In this document: positions 16,735 through 25,140 of the stretch, piece after piece
Layout of the letters: every line of letters begins with the position of its first letter
Position numbering within the stretch: position 1 is the stretch's first letter
NCBI GenBank assembly: GCA_947630125.1
Contig: CANRGO010000021.1
Span: forward strand, 1 to 34,202
Reading direction: 5' to 3'
DNA from: an uncultured Lachnospiraceae bacterium
GTDB taxonomy: Bacteria; Bacillota; Clostridia; Lachnospirales; Lachnospiraceae
Length of the DNA stretch: 34,202 nt
Translations under genes and position numbers: made by a program
The notes under the pieces: generated by a model
Databases searched by the model: none
Seen by the model: only the letters and a program-made list of their open reading frames with translations
Told to the model about the DNA's origin: nothing

Positions 16735-17532
16735 TTAAAATTCTATAACCGGAGAAGGTTCACTTCTCAATGCTACCGTAATATTAAAATCATCCCCTTT
16801 ATATGGATGATCAGCCATGGTGATTTCCATGCGCACTGTTTCATATGCAAGATCTGGCAAATTGTTTTCTCTGCTTAAATGACCAAGTATGATATGTTTC
16901 AAATTGCTGTGAAGAATCTTATTTAACAAGCGTCCTGCATTTTCATTGGACAAATGTCCTCTATCTCCTAAAATACGTTGCTTCAAGTAATAAGGATAAG
17001 GGCCGACTTGCAACATATTTACATCATGATTCGCTTCTAGTAATAAAGCATCTAGTCCCATTAATTTCTCTGCAATATAATCATCAAAATGTCCCAGATC
17101 AGTCATGATGCCAACCTTTTGTTGCCCGTGTACAAATCGATATGCTACCGGTGCCGCACTATCATGTGATATCTTTATTGGATCCACTAATATATCTTTT
17201 ATATAAAACTTCTGTTCATAATGCACTGGCTGATATAAACTCTCATCGATACTTCCAAGAGTATTTATTTTTTTTAATTCTTGAATCGTTCCTTCTGTGG
17301 CAAAAATAGGAATATTCAGTTTCCGCGCCAACACACCTAATCCACTGATATGATCTGAATGTTCATGGGTAATTAATATACCATCCAGATCCTTCCCACA
17401 AAGATCCAAGGTATCTAACCCTTGAAATATTCTTTTCCCACTTATGCCTGCATCCACTAATAAATGTGTGGTATCTGTTCCCACATAAATACAGTTTCCA
17501 CTACTTCCACTTGCTACACTACAAAGTCTCAC
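16735..17532 (-). CDS. walJ: WalJ/YycJ-type metallo-beta-lactamase fold hydrolase
   Basis: A 265-residue MBL-fold protein of the YycJ/WalJ group, thought to be a nuclease-like metalloenzyme linked to cell wall and replication homeostasis. It starts MRLCSVASGSSGNCIYVGT, typical of the group, and has the metal motif THEHSDH at residues 55-61 (HxHxDH). Further ligands are likely Asp145 in MTDLGH, His in EANHD and His in LGHLSREN. In many Firmicutes it sits beside walRK; here it is instead downstream of polA-coaE and the FtsA-like gene, so the walJ name rests on sequence and not on context. It follows the FtsA-like gene after 60 bases. Confidence 0.82.
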   Translation of the reverse strand: MRLCSVASGSSGNCIYVGTDTTHLLVDAGISGKRIFQGLDTLDLCGKDLDGILITHEHSDHISGLGVLARKLNIPIFATEGTIQELKKINTLGSIDESLYQPVHYEQKFYIKDILVDPIKISHDSAAPVAYRFVHGQQKVGIMTDLGHFDDYIAEKLMGLDALLLEANHDVNMLQVGPYPYYLKQRILGDRGHLSNENAGRLLNKILHSNLKHIILGHLSRENNLPDLAYETVRMEITMADHPYKGDDFNITVALRSEPSPVIEF

Positions 17533-17592
17533 TCTAATCCTCCTGCCTGCGACTTACTCACAGACGTAATTTCAAGCCAAAAAGTACTAGGC

Positions 17593-19665
17593 TTAGGATT
17601 CCTTCCAATAAATGTCAATCTGATCTCCTGATTTAAGAGTTTCCATATATTCAGCACTTCTACCATTTAGCATGGTAACAATGGCTTTCCCTTGGGATTT
17701 ACTCAAATCAAAATCATAATAATCAAATATGTCGACAAAAATATAGTAGGGTTTCCCCGTCAAAAAAACAGGTCTATGATTAACAATTACAGAAATTTCT
17801 GTTTCTCCATCTGCCTGCACTATCTCTTTTTCTTGTGAATCCAAATTTATATCTACCTTCACATGTTCCTTTTGCGTAGAGTTATCTTCTACCAATTTTT
17901 CTTCAAATGATTCTTCTTTTAAATGAATGGAAAAATTCTCATATACTTTTTCGTTTAAATCTGCTCTTTTATTATTAACATAAAGGCTCACATGGGATTC
18001 TAACACAAGATCCATAAAATCCGCAACCTGCTTTAGGGTATAATAATTTAATATTTCAATCTGATCCCCTTCTTTGATTTCATAATACCCAGATTGTAGT
18101 TCTCTATTAACCATTGCAAATTTTGGCAAAAGAATTAATTGATCATTAACGTACACTTTTAAATTGTCCCCAAATTCAGGCAACTGCTGGATTTCAAGTT
18201 TTGCTTCCTCACCTGCCGTAGATTCTACGATTGATATCACATCATTGCTATGAATCGGAGTATGTATATCAGCAGTTTTCCCATTTACTAGAATGATTGC
18301 TGACTCACCGGCGTAACCTCGTTGCAATCTATTTTTACCATTGATTGAGAAATTAAGTTCTTTTCCTCGTTTTGGAAAAAGACCTTCATTTGGAAATTCT
18401 GCACCAATTGCAGCATCTACTACAGCAAGTTTAGAATTATCGTATAGTTTAATTCTTTTTCCATTCAGAGTAACATGAATAAAGTTATTGCTTTGCTCAT
18501 AAAAAGACAAACAAATTCCAATGGGTGTAACTAACAAGGAGTCCTTTTTTATAGAACTATCAAGAAACTGAATGTTTCTCATAACTTCTTCTCCACGAAG
18601 AGCAGCACGTTCTGCTTGGATTCCTAGTTCTTCTGCAACTTTTTGTGTATACCCATATATTTTACCACCACCACCAACAACAAAAACTGCACTGACTGGT
18701 TTTCCACCATTCAATTCTTTAATTTTATCTGCAGTTTCTCTTGCCATTGTCGAAACAGTCGGTTCTATAATCTGATAGATGGTTTCTCTTTTGACTATTT
18801 GTGGAAGACACATGATATCAATATATTGAATTTCCTCCTCTGACATCATAGAAATTTTAATTTTCTCCGCTGTTTGAAAATCAACCAAACAATATCTTGC
18901 AATCTCTTCTGTGATTTTATCACCAGCATAGGGTAACATCCCATAAGCTACGATACTGCCATCTTTGGTAATCGAGATATCGCTGGTTCCTGCTCCTACA
19001 TCAATCAAAGCAATATTTAACATCCGATACATTTCAGGAATCGCAACCTGAATAGCCGCGATAGGTTCTAATGTTAAATTCTGTACAGATAATCCAGCTC
19101 CTTCTACAGCTTTATAAAGTCCATCTACCACATCATCTGGGAGAAATGTTGCTATTAGTTCAACTTGAATTGCTTTCGCTTTATGTCCAACTGGTTTGTT
19201 AATTGGATTGTGATTTAAATAATATTTCACAACAGAGTAGCCGACACAGTAAAATTTCTCTTCTGAACCATATTCTTTAGCAAATTCTTCATATGCTTTT
19301 TCAACACCTTTTGAATTTACAGTATTTAGATCCTCCTCTGTGATATTTTTCTCCCCTTGAAAGTCATATTCAATGGTGAGTAAAATGGTTTTTAAAACCC
19401 TTCCAGCCGCTGCTATACAGACTTCCCGAAGTTCCAATTGTTCTGATTGCTCTAGTTCTTCCTTGATTGTCTTGATTGTTTCTGAAACTTTTTGAATATC
19501 ATGAATTTGACCATCCATCATTGCTCTGGTTTCATGTTCCATTGTTTTTTGTGCAACAACAATAAAATCATCTTTTGCTTTATATCCAATTGTACCTACA
19601 ATACTTCTGGTCCCGATATCAAGACCAAATACTATTTGTGAAGTAAATTTCGATTTTTGTGTCAT
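17593..19665 (-). CDS. Large FtsA-like actin-family ATPase with repeat-bearing C-terminal tail
   Basis: A 690-residue protein with an FtsA/PilM-type actin fold in residues about 1-385: phosphate-1 loop GLDIGTRS (14-21), phosphate-2 loop IDVGAGTSD (221-229) and adenosine loop VFVVGGGGK (327-335). Typical FtsA is about 410-440 residues; this one carries about 300 more. No C-terminal amphipathic membrane helix is seen at the end. The tail holds about seven short units of the form V-x-hydrophobic-N-[GDNH]-[KRQ] at about residues 398, 439, 457, 503, 560, 625 and 663, and several end with a GDQI[ED]I-type strand, suggesting tandem small beta-rich domains. It overlaps coaE by 4 bases (ATGA). Such long FtsA-domain proteins occur in Clostridia beside coaE/polA; the role is unknown and need not be septation. 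Confidence 0.85.
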   Translation of the reverse strand: MTQKSKFTSQIVFGLDIGTRSIVGTIGYKAKDDFIVVAQKTMEHETRAMMDGQIHDIQKVSETIKTIKEELEQSEQLELREVCIAAAGRVLKTILLTIEYDFQGEKNITEEDLNTVNSKGVEKAYEEFAKEYGSEEKFYCVGYSVVKYYLNHNPINKPVGHKAKAIQVELIATFLPDDVVDGLYKAVEGAGLSVQNLTLEPIAAIQVAIPEMYRMLNIALIDVGAGTSDISITKDGSIVAYGMLPYAGDKITEEIARYCLVDFQTAEKIKISMMSEEEIQYIDIMCLPQIVKRETIYQIIEPTVSTMARETADKIKELNGGKPVSAVFVVGGGGKIYGYTQKVAEELGIQAERAALRGEEVMRNIQFLDSSIKKDSLLVTPIGICLSFYEQSNNFIHVTLNGKRIKLYDNSKLAVVDAAIGAEFPNEGLFPKRGKELNFSINGKNRLQRGYAGESAIILVNGKTADIHTPIHSNDVISIVESTAGEEAKLEIQQLPEFGDNLKVYVNDQLILLPKFAMVNRELQSGYYEIKEGDQIEILNYYTLKQVADFMDLVLESHVSLYVNNKRADLNEKVYENFSIHLKEESFEEKLVEDNSTQKEHVKVDINLDSQEKEIVQADGETEISVIVNHRPVFLTGKPYYIFVDIFDYYDFDLSKSQGKAIVTMLNGRSAEYMETLKSGDQIDIYWKES

Positions 19666-20255
19666 TGGAATTCCTCCATTTTTTTGTCTATTTGAGCATA
19701 GGTTTCTTCTATCGTCCCATTATTATCAATCACAAAACTACAATGTCTTCGGAAATCTTCTTCTGAAAGTTGTTTACTTTCTATTGCTTCAATTTTTTCA
19801 AGTGGATAATGTCTAGATGTCACTAATCTAGTTTTTCGTATCTCAGCAGAAGTATACACATACCACAATTCATCTACGATATTCTCATAGTGGTCCTCTA
19901 TTAAGAGTGCTGCTTCAATAATAAAAAACTTACAGCCTTTTAACTTTTCAACTTTTATAGCCTCTATTACCATGTCTTTTACAGCTGGATGAATGATCTG
20001 ATTTACCTTACAAAGCAAGTTATGATCAGAAAATATCATAATTGCCATTTTTTCTCTGTCAATTTCACCCTTCTCATTTAACACATTTACTCCAAGTAAT
20101 TTAACCAAGGAATCATAAGCTGTTTCTCCTGGTTTCTTTACCTGATGTGCTACCTGGTCAGCTTGCAAAATAAAAGCAGAATATCGTAGTTTTAAATATG
20201 ACAAAATTTGACTTTTACCAGTGCCAATACCACCTGTAATACCTATGATCTTCAT
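19662..20255 (-). CDS. coaE: Dephospho-CoA kinase
   Basis: Phosphorylates dephospho-CoA at the 3'-hydroxyl in the last step of CoA synthesis. The 197-residue protein has the P-loop GGIGTGKS at residues 8-15, the substrate region QADQVAHQV near 36-44, and the lid region with TRLVTSRHYPLE. Length is normal. It follows polA by 21 bases and overlaps the FtsA-like gene at ATGA, showing translational coupling. The polA-(mutM)-coaE neighbourhood is common in Firmicutes; mutM is missing here. Confidence 0.96.
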   Translation of the reverse strand: MKIIGITGGIGTGKSQILSYLKLRYSAFILQADQVAHQVKKPGETAYDSLVKLLGVNVLNEKGEIDREKMAIMIFSDHNLLCKVNQIIHPAVKDMVIEAIKVEKLKGCKFFIIEAALLIEDHYENIVDELWYVYTSAEIRKTRLVTSRHYPLEKIEAIESKQLSEEDFRRHCSFVIDNNGTIEETYAQIDKKMEEFQ

Positions 20256-20276
20256 GAGTTTTATATGCCTTTCTAT

Positions 20277-22919
20277 TTACTTAGCCTCATACCAGTTCTT
20301 GCCAATATGCAAATCAACAATCAAAGGAACCTGAAAGTCTACAGCCTCTTGCATATTTTTTCGAAGCAAATCTTCCACTTCCTGTATTTCATCTTCATAG
20401 GTTTCAATTAATAACTCATCATGTACCTGAAGAATTAAATTGGATTTTAGGCCCTTTTTTTTCATTTCCTGATATACACGAATCATTGCTATTTTAATTA
20501 TATCTGCTGCAGTTCCTTGAATTGGAGAATTCATAGCTACTCGTTCACCAAAGGATCGTTGCATAAAGTTACTGGATGTTAATTCCGGAATTGGTCTTCG
20601 TCTTCCAAACAAGGTAGATACATATCCTTGATTTTTACCTTCTTCAACAATTTGATCCAAAAAAAGCTTAACCTTTGGATAAGTAGCAAAATATTGATCG
20701 ATATACTGTGTAGCTTCTTTTCTGCTAATACTTAAATCCTGGCTCAGTCCAAAACTGCTAATTCCATAGATAATTCCAAAATTAACTGCCTTAGCATTTC
20801 TTCTTTGTATATCAGTCACCTCATTTAATGGAGTATGAAAAACCTGTGATGCTGTAATTCTATGAATATCAGACTCCGTTTTATAAGCTTCAATTAATTT
20901 CTCATCCCCTGAAATGTGTGCAAGAATACGTAGTTCAATTTGAGAATAGTCTGCATCAGTAAATATACAACCTTCCTTCGGTACAAAAACTTTTCGTATT
21001 TGCCTTCCTAATTCCATACGTACTGGAATATTCTGAAGATTTGGCTCAACACTGCTAATTCTTCCAGTTGCAGCAATTGTCTGTTGAAAAGTGGTATGTA
21101 TTCTTCCATCTTCTTTAATGCAGTTTAACAGTCCTTCTGCATAAGTGGACTTTAATTTTGTCAATCCACGATATTCTAAAATGTCTGAGACAATCGGAAA
21201 TTCAATTGCTAGTTTTTCCAGAACTTCGGCCGCAGTAGAATAACCTGTTTTCGTTTTCTTTCCACCAGGAATTTCCATTTTTCCAAATAAGATTTCTCCT
21301 AACTGCTTTGGTGAATTAATATTAAACTCTACACCTGCCTGTTGATAAATCAAATGTTCTAGTTCCGAGATTCTTCCATTTAAGTTCTCTCCATATTTTA
21401 TGAGAGCCTGTTTGTCAACTGCAATACCGGCTTGCTCCATATGATACAAAACTAAGGTAAGTGGCATTTCCATATTTTCAAATAACTCTAGCATCTGCAA
21501 ATCTTGAAGCTTTGTTTTCAAAATCTGAAATGCTTTAAAACAGATCGCAGCACAGGAGCAACTATATTCAGAAATTTGTTCTTTATTTTGTTCAAAGGCT
21601 TCACTTATGGTCGATTTCTGATAAATTGATTTTTCATCAGGTAATATCCAATCTAAATATTCATTTGCTATATCATCTATTTGATAATCATTTTTCAAAG
21701 GATTTAATAAATATGCTGCTAGTTGAATATCAAAAAAAAGTTGTTGTTCTGATTCTCCAAAGAATGGATACAGTTCTTTTACGTGAAAAGCTGAAATAAT
21801 GGATGATTTATTAAAATCTCGAAATCTCAAACATAAATCTTTCGTTGAAAACGTATCAGATATTGGAATGAAATAAACTTCTGTTTCACTACATGCCAAC
21901 GATACACCCATGATAGATTGATTCCTTGGATCAAGTAAAAGGTGCAATCCTATCAAATTTTTCTCGTTACATATATTAAATACTTGTTCTACCTGCTTGG
22001 AATCACGAATCGTTACATAATGCTTTTTTTCCATATTTTCCACAGTCTCTTCTTGTTGAAACCGATTTAAAAAATTTTTGAATTCCAGTTTTTTAAAGAT
22101 AAGAAATGCTTCTTTATTATACATATTCTGATAGGTTAAATCTTCATAAGTGAAGTGTATATCCCCATGAATTTCAATTGTTGCAAGTACTTTGCTTAGG
22201 TCTGCAAGGTGCCTATTTTCCAAAAGAGACTGTCGAATACTATTCTTTTTAATCTCTTCAAGGTTCTCATAAATTCCTTCAATTGAGCCATAAGTAACCA
22301 TCAATTCGGTTGCTGTTTTTTCACCTACTTTTGGTACTCCTGGTATATTGTCTGATGCATCTCCCATTAAAGCCTTCAGTTCAATAAACTGTTCTGGAGT
22401 TACCTGATAAGTATCAAAAACATCTTTCGCATAATAATCTTCTATTTCTGTTTTTCCACCCTTAGTTTTTGGTATCCGTATTTTTATGTTATCACTTGCA
22501 ATCTGTAATAAATCTCGATCACCTGAAACTAGAGATACCGCAAAGCCATCTTTTTCTGCTCTCTTTGCCATTGTTCCCAGAATATCATCTGCTTCCAGCC
22601 CAGGTTGCTCCATAATATGAATGCCCATGGAAGTTAATACTTCCTTGATTACTGGTATTTGCTCCCGTAATTCCTCTGGCATAGATTTTCTGGTTCCTTT
22701 ATATTCTTTATAAATATTATGGCGAAATGTAGGTGCACTCACATCAAATGCTACGCAAAGGTACTCTGCTTTTTCTTCATCTAAAATTTTAAACATAATG
22801 TTGAGAAATCCATAAATACCATTTGTATGTAATCCTTCTGCATTCGTTAAATCCGGAACTCCATAATATGCTCTGTTTAATATACTTAACCCATCGATTA
22901 ATACCAGTTTCTTATTCAT
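20277..22919 (-). CDS. polA: DNA polymerase I
   Basis: A DNA repair and Okazaki-fragment processing polymerase of 880 residues. The N-terminal 5'-3' exonuclease/FEN domain (about 1-290) has intact acidic motifs (LIDG, AFDV, EADDILGT, SGDRDLLQI, GDASDNIPG). The middle domain (about 300-490) corresponds to the 3'-5' exonuclease but lacks the Asp-x-Glu of ExoI; the equivalent stretch reads LIGLHLLLDPRN, so proofreading is probably inactive, as in many Gram-positive enzymes. The polymerase domain has motif A DADYSQIELR (655-664), motif B RRNAKAVNFGIIYG (706-719) and motif C QVHDE (831-835). It lies second in the probable operon, 33 bases after the zf-HC2 gene. Confidence 0.98.
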   Translation of the reverse strand: MNKKLVLIDGLSILNRAYYGVPDLTNAEGLHTNGIYGFLNIMFKILDEEKAEYLCVAFDVSAPTFRHNIYKEYKGTRKSMPEELREQIPVIKEVLTSMGIHIMEQPGLEADDILGTMAKRAEKDGFAVSLVSGDRDLLQIASDNIKIRIPKTKGGKTEIEDYYAKDVFDTYQVTPEQFIELKALMGDASDNIPGVPKVGEKTATELMVTYGSIEGIYENLEEIKKNSIRQSLLENRHLADLSKVLATIEIHGDIHFTYEDLTYQNMYNKEAFLIFKKLEFKNFLNRFQQEETVENMEKKHYVTIRDSKQVEQVFNICNEKNLIGLHLLLDPRNQSIMGVSLACSETEVYFIPISDTFSTKDLCLRFRDFNKSSIISAFHVKELYPFFGESEQQLFFDIQLAAYLLNPLKNDYQIDDIANEYLDWILPDEKSIYQKSTISEAFEQNKEQISEYSCSCAAICFKAFQILKTKLQDLQMLELFENMEMPLTLVLYHMEQAGIAVDKQALIKYGENLNGRISELEHLIYQQAGVEFNINSPKQLGEILFGKMEIPGGKKTKTGYSTAAEVLEKLAIEFPIVSDILEYRGLTKLKSTYAEGLLNCIKEDGRIHTTFQQTIAATGRISSVEPNLQNIPVRMELGRQIRKVFVPKEGCIFTDADYSQIELRILAHISGDEKLIEAYKTESDIHRITASQVFHTPLNEVTDIQRRNAKAVNFGIIYGISSFGLSQDLSISRKEATQYIDQYFATYPKVKLFLDQIVEEGKNQGYVSTLFGRRRPIPELTSSNFMQRSFGERVAMNSPIQGTAADIIKIAMIRVYQEMKKKGLKSNLILQVHDELLIETYEDEIQEVEDLLRKNMQEAVDFQVPLIVDLHIGKNWYEAK

Positions 22920-22952
22920 GTATCTTGCCCTGCCTTTTTTATTTTACGTTAT

Positions 22953-23276
22953 TTAATCAATTAACCAATAAATAGAAATACTCAAAAAAGTAATCATTAC
23001 AAGTAATTCAACAAAGCGTTGTACTTTTAGTAAGATTTTCTTCCTTCTGATTTTTAGTTCCATTTGTTTTATTTTATCATTCATTTCTTCCTTCAGATTA
23101 AAATTGCCACCATCTTCCAGCCTTTTCATACCCACTTCCAACAAATATTGTATTTCAAGTTCCTCCATGCATACATGACAGTGTTCTAAATGACGTAAAA
23201 AAGGTTCTGCCTCTTGCTGATTCAGTTTATTATTTAAAAAAGAAGGAATTATCTTATTAATATCGTTACATCTCAT
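22953..23276 (-). CDS. Putative zinc-finger (zf-HC2) single-pass membrane protein, anti-sigma-factor-like
   Basis: A 107-residue protein from the ATG at 23276; a longer frame from 23303 adds nine residues but has no ribosome site. The N-terminal half has the zf-HC2 pattern found in anti-sigma factors: an early Cys in MRCND, then H-x3-C-x2-C in HLEHCHVC. A charged linker leads to one hydrophobic segment near the C-terminus (VELLVMITFLSISIYWLI) and almost nothing after it, so the zinc domain faces the cytoplasm and no sensor domain lies outside. No ECF sigma factor gene is adjacent; instead polA follows after 33 bases. It could be an anti-sigma factor for a distant sigma factor or a membrane tether for another partner. 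Confidence 0.75.
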   Translation of the reverse strand: MRCNDINKIIPSFLNNKLNQQEAEPFLRHLEHCHVCMEELEIQYLLEVGMKRLEDGGNFNLKEEMNDKIKQMELKIRRKKILLKVQRFVELLVMITFLSISIYWLID

Positions 23277-23384
23277 TTTCGTTTCACCCACAAAATATGT
23301 CATCTATAACTACTACTTTGATAACTATACACTAATTTGTGCCTTTTTTAAAGTTATTTATCTGAAAAAGACACAAAGGTCGCA

Positions 23385-23413
23385 TTGCATTTTCCCTATT
23401 TATTCAGTATACT
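23385..23413 (+). promoter_or_regulatory. Promoter for the RlmI-like methyltransferase gene
   Basis: TTGCAT (23385-23390) and TATACT (23408-23413) with a 17-base spacer, in the divergent region shared with the zf-HC2/polA operon. Start of transcription is expected near 23420, about 38 bases before the ATG. Confidence 0.65.
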
Positions 23414-23457
23414 TAACAGAATAAAAATTGCAGAAAACTGCATAGATTGGAGTTCAT

Positions 23458-24660
23458 ATGTACCAAACAAGTGTAACGCTAAAAAAAGGAGAAGGTCGCA
23501 TTTTAAAAAGTGGAGGTATGTGGGTATTTGATAATGAAATTGATACCATTGATTTACCTTACGAAGATGGAGAATTCGTAAATATTCTCGATTTTGATGG
23601 TTATTTTTTAGGATATGGTTTTATAAACTCAAATTCAAAAATTCGCATTCGACTTATGTCTAGAAATAAGGGAACCATCATCAATTCAGACTTTCTTGAG
23701 AAAAGAATCCAGGATGCATGGAATTACAGAAAAGAAACTGTCGATATAAATAACTGTCGAATTATCTTTGGAGAAGCAGATTTTTTACCTGGTCTGGTTA
23801 TCGACAAGTTTTCAGATATACTGGTTGTTGAATCACTAGCTCTTGGAATTGATAAAATGAAACTTGAAATTATTGATCTACTGAAAAAAATTCTTCAAAA
23901 AGATGAAATCATAATTCGAGGGGTTTATGAAAGAAGTGATGCAAAAGTCCGCTTACAAGAGGGTATGGAGCGCTTTAAAGGCTTTATAGGACCAGAATTT
24001 GATACCAAGGTAAAGATCGTTGAAAATCAGGTTACCTATCTTGTTGATGTAAAGGACGGGCAAAAAACAGGTTTCTTTCTTGATCAAAAATATAATCGAA
24101 AAGCTATCTGGAAACTGTGTAAAAACAAAAAAGTATTGGACTGCTTTACCCATACTGGCTCTTTTGCACTCAATGCAGGAAAAGCTGGCGCTAAAGAAGT
24201 TCTAGGTATCGATGCTTCTGAAATTGCTATTTTACAAGCCAAAGAAAATGCCATTCTAAATCAACTTGATCAAACTGTTCATTTTCAATGTGCAGATGTT
24301 TTTGATGTACTTCCAAAACTAGAAGCAGAACATGAACTTTTTGATGTGGTTATTTTAGATCCTCCTGCTTTTACAAAATCAAGAACTGCTACCAAAAATG
24401 CTGTAAAAGGTTATCGCGACATTAACATGAGAGGTCTCCGTTTAGTAAAAGATCAAGGTTACTTTGTCACTTGCTCCTGTTCTCATTTTATGGATCCTGA
24501 ACTTTTTGCAAAAACCATAAAGGAATCGGCAAAAGCTTCCAAAAAAAGGTTGCGTCAGGTTGAGTTTCGTACCCAGTCTCCAGATCACCCTATCCTATGG
24601 GCTGCTGATGAAAGTTATTACTTGAAATTTTATATTTTCCAGGTTTGTATTGACCAATAA
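23458..24660 (+). CDS. Class I SAM-dependent rRNA methyltransferase (RlmI-like)
   Basis: A 400-residue methyltransferase of the RlmI/RlmKL-related family that makes 5-methylcytosine or a similar mark in 23S rRNA. The N-terminal 75 residues form a PUA domain beginning with VTLKKGEGRILKSGGMWVF. A linking domain follows, then a Rossmann-type methyltransferase domain with SAM motif CFTHTGSFALNAGKAG (about 228-243), the acidic motif VLGIDASE (about 247-254), the catalytic-site motif VILDPPAFTKS (about 298-308) and CSCSHF (about 340). GGAG lies 8 bases before the ATG. It is monocistronic and ends at a bidirectional terminator. The exact target base cannot be read from sequence. Confidence 0.92.
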   Translation: MYQTSVTLKKGEGRILKSGGMWVFDNEIDTIDLPYEDGEFVNILDFDGYFLGYGFINSNSKIRIRLMSRNKGTIINSDFLEKRIQDAWNYRKETVDINNCRIIFGEADFLPGLVIDKFSDILVVESLALGIDKMKLEIIDLLKKILQKDEIIIRGVYERSDAKVRLQEGMERFKGFIGPEFDTKVKIVENQVTYLVDVKDGQKTGFFLDQKYNRKAIWKLCKNKKVLDCFTHTGSFALNAGKAGAKEVLGIDASEIAILQAKENAILNQLDQTVHFQCADVFDVLPKLEAEHELFDVVILDPPAFTKSRTATKNAVKGYRDINMRGLRLVKDQGYFVTCSCSHFMDPELFAKTIKESAKASKKRLRQVEFRTQSPDHPILWAADESYYLKFYIFQVCIDQ

Positions 24661-24665
24661 AAAAA

Positions 24666-24705
24666 ACGGTTAAGTAAGTTTTCTTACTTAACCGTAATTA
24701 TTTTT
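24666..24705. terminator. Bidirectional terminator between the methyltransferase and the 93-residue protein gene
   Basis: A perfect 13-base inverted repeat ACGGTTAAGTAAG (24666-24678) and its complement (24683-24695) with a 4-base loop. On the minus strand it is followed by six or more T; on the plus strand by AATTATTTTT. The stem contains the last codons and the stop codon of the minus-strand gene. Confidence 0.92.
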
Positions 24706-24965
24706 AAGCCTTGCATATCTTGAACCAAATTAGTTGCTCTATCAACTTCATCTGAATGAATCAGAAAGACAAAGACCAAACGTTCTTTTGATTCACTATT
24801 AAATATTCGCTTAAAAAAGCCACGTTCTTCCCAGTGAACAAAAAATGAAATTCTATTCTTATAAAAGATTTTTTCAAGTTTATCCTTTGTTTCCAAGTTA
24901 TATACTCTGCAAAATGGGGTTTCATTATTGACCTTGGCCCCGGTAAAGGAAACTGTAGTGCTCAT
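24684..24965 (-). CDS. Uncharacterised 93-residue protein
   Basis: I do not recognise the family. The protein has no signal peptide or membrane segment. It shows an alternating hydrophobic pattern consistent with an alpha/beta fold: a start resembling SFTGAKVNNETPFCRVYNL, a helix KDKLEKIFYKN, a strand ISFFVHWEE, a basic/aromatic stretch RGFFKRIF, a strand RLVFVFLIHSDE, a helix VDRATNLVQDM, and a final strand LKIITVK. This resembles a small ferredoxin-like or ACT-sized domain, but that is inference. AGGAGG precedes the ATG by 7 bases. It lies 59 bases behind tRNA-Leu in the same direction and could be co-transcribed with it through a weak hairpin. Its stop codon is inside the terminator stem. 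Confidence 0.75.
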   Translation of the reverse strand: MSTTVSFTGAKVNNETPFCRVYNLETKDKLEKIFYKNRISFFVHWEERGFFKRIFNSESKERLVFVFLIHSDEVDRATNLVQDMQGLKIITVK

Positions 24966-24993
24966 TATGCAACCTCCTATAAAACCATAAACA

Positions 24994-25014
24994 GATCAGG
25001 TCATGGACCTGATC
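24994..25014 (-). terminator. Hairpin downstream of tRNA-Leu
   Basis: GATCAGGTC and GACCTGATC form a perfect 9-pair stem with a 3-base loop, 9 bases after the tRNA. The following minus-strand sequence TGTTTATGGTTTT is only loosely T-rich, so it may act as a partial terminator or a processing signal that lets some transcription enter the 93-residue protein gene. Confidence 0.5.
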
Positions 25015-25023
25015 CGCTATTTC

Positions 25024-25106
25024 TGCCGGCGATGGGACTTGAACCCATACGCGGTCACCCGCAACAGATTTTGAGTCTGCCTCGTCTGCCATTCCGACAC
25101 GCCGGC
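25024..25106 (-). tRNA. tRNA-Leu (anticodon CAA)
   Basis: A class II tRNA of 83 bases on the minus strand. The acceptor stem GCCGGCG pairs with CGCCGGC and the discriminator is A. The anticodon stem pairs GCAGA with TCTGT around loop CTCAAAA, giving anticodon CAA after the invariant T33, so it reads UUG. The long variable arm (GCGGGTGACCGC) and T-loop GGTTCAAGTCC are present. The 3' CCA is not encoded. Confidence 0.96.
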
Positions 25107-25112
25107 TAGTTA

Positions 25113-25132
25113 CGGTTGCTCTAAAACAACCG
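25113..25132 (-). other. Small inverted repeat in the tRNA-Leu leader
   Basis: CGGTTG and CAACCG (6 pairs, 8-base loop) lie 7 bases upstream of the mature tRNA 5' end, inside the predicted leader. It may be a precursor hairpin guiding 5' processing. It could also be chance. Confidence 0.35.
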
Positions 25133-25140
25133 AACTTCAT

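Noticed and set aside
17574-17594. Hairpin AAGCC/GGCTT between the FtsA-like gene and walJ as a terminator
   Set aside because: Five pairs with an 11-base loop and no T-tract; too weak.
24925-25140. 71-codon minus-strand frame across the tRNA-Leu gene
   Set aside because: It translates the tRNA itself and its leader; no independent evidence of coding.
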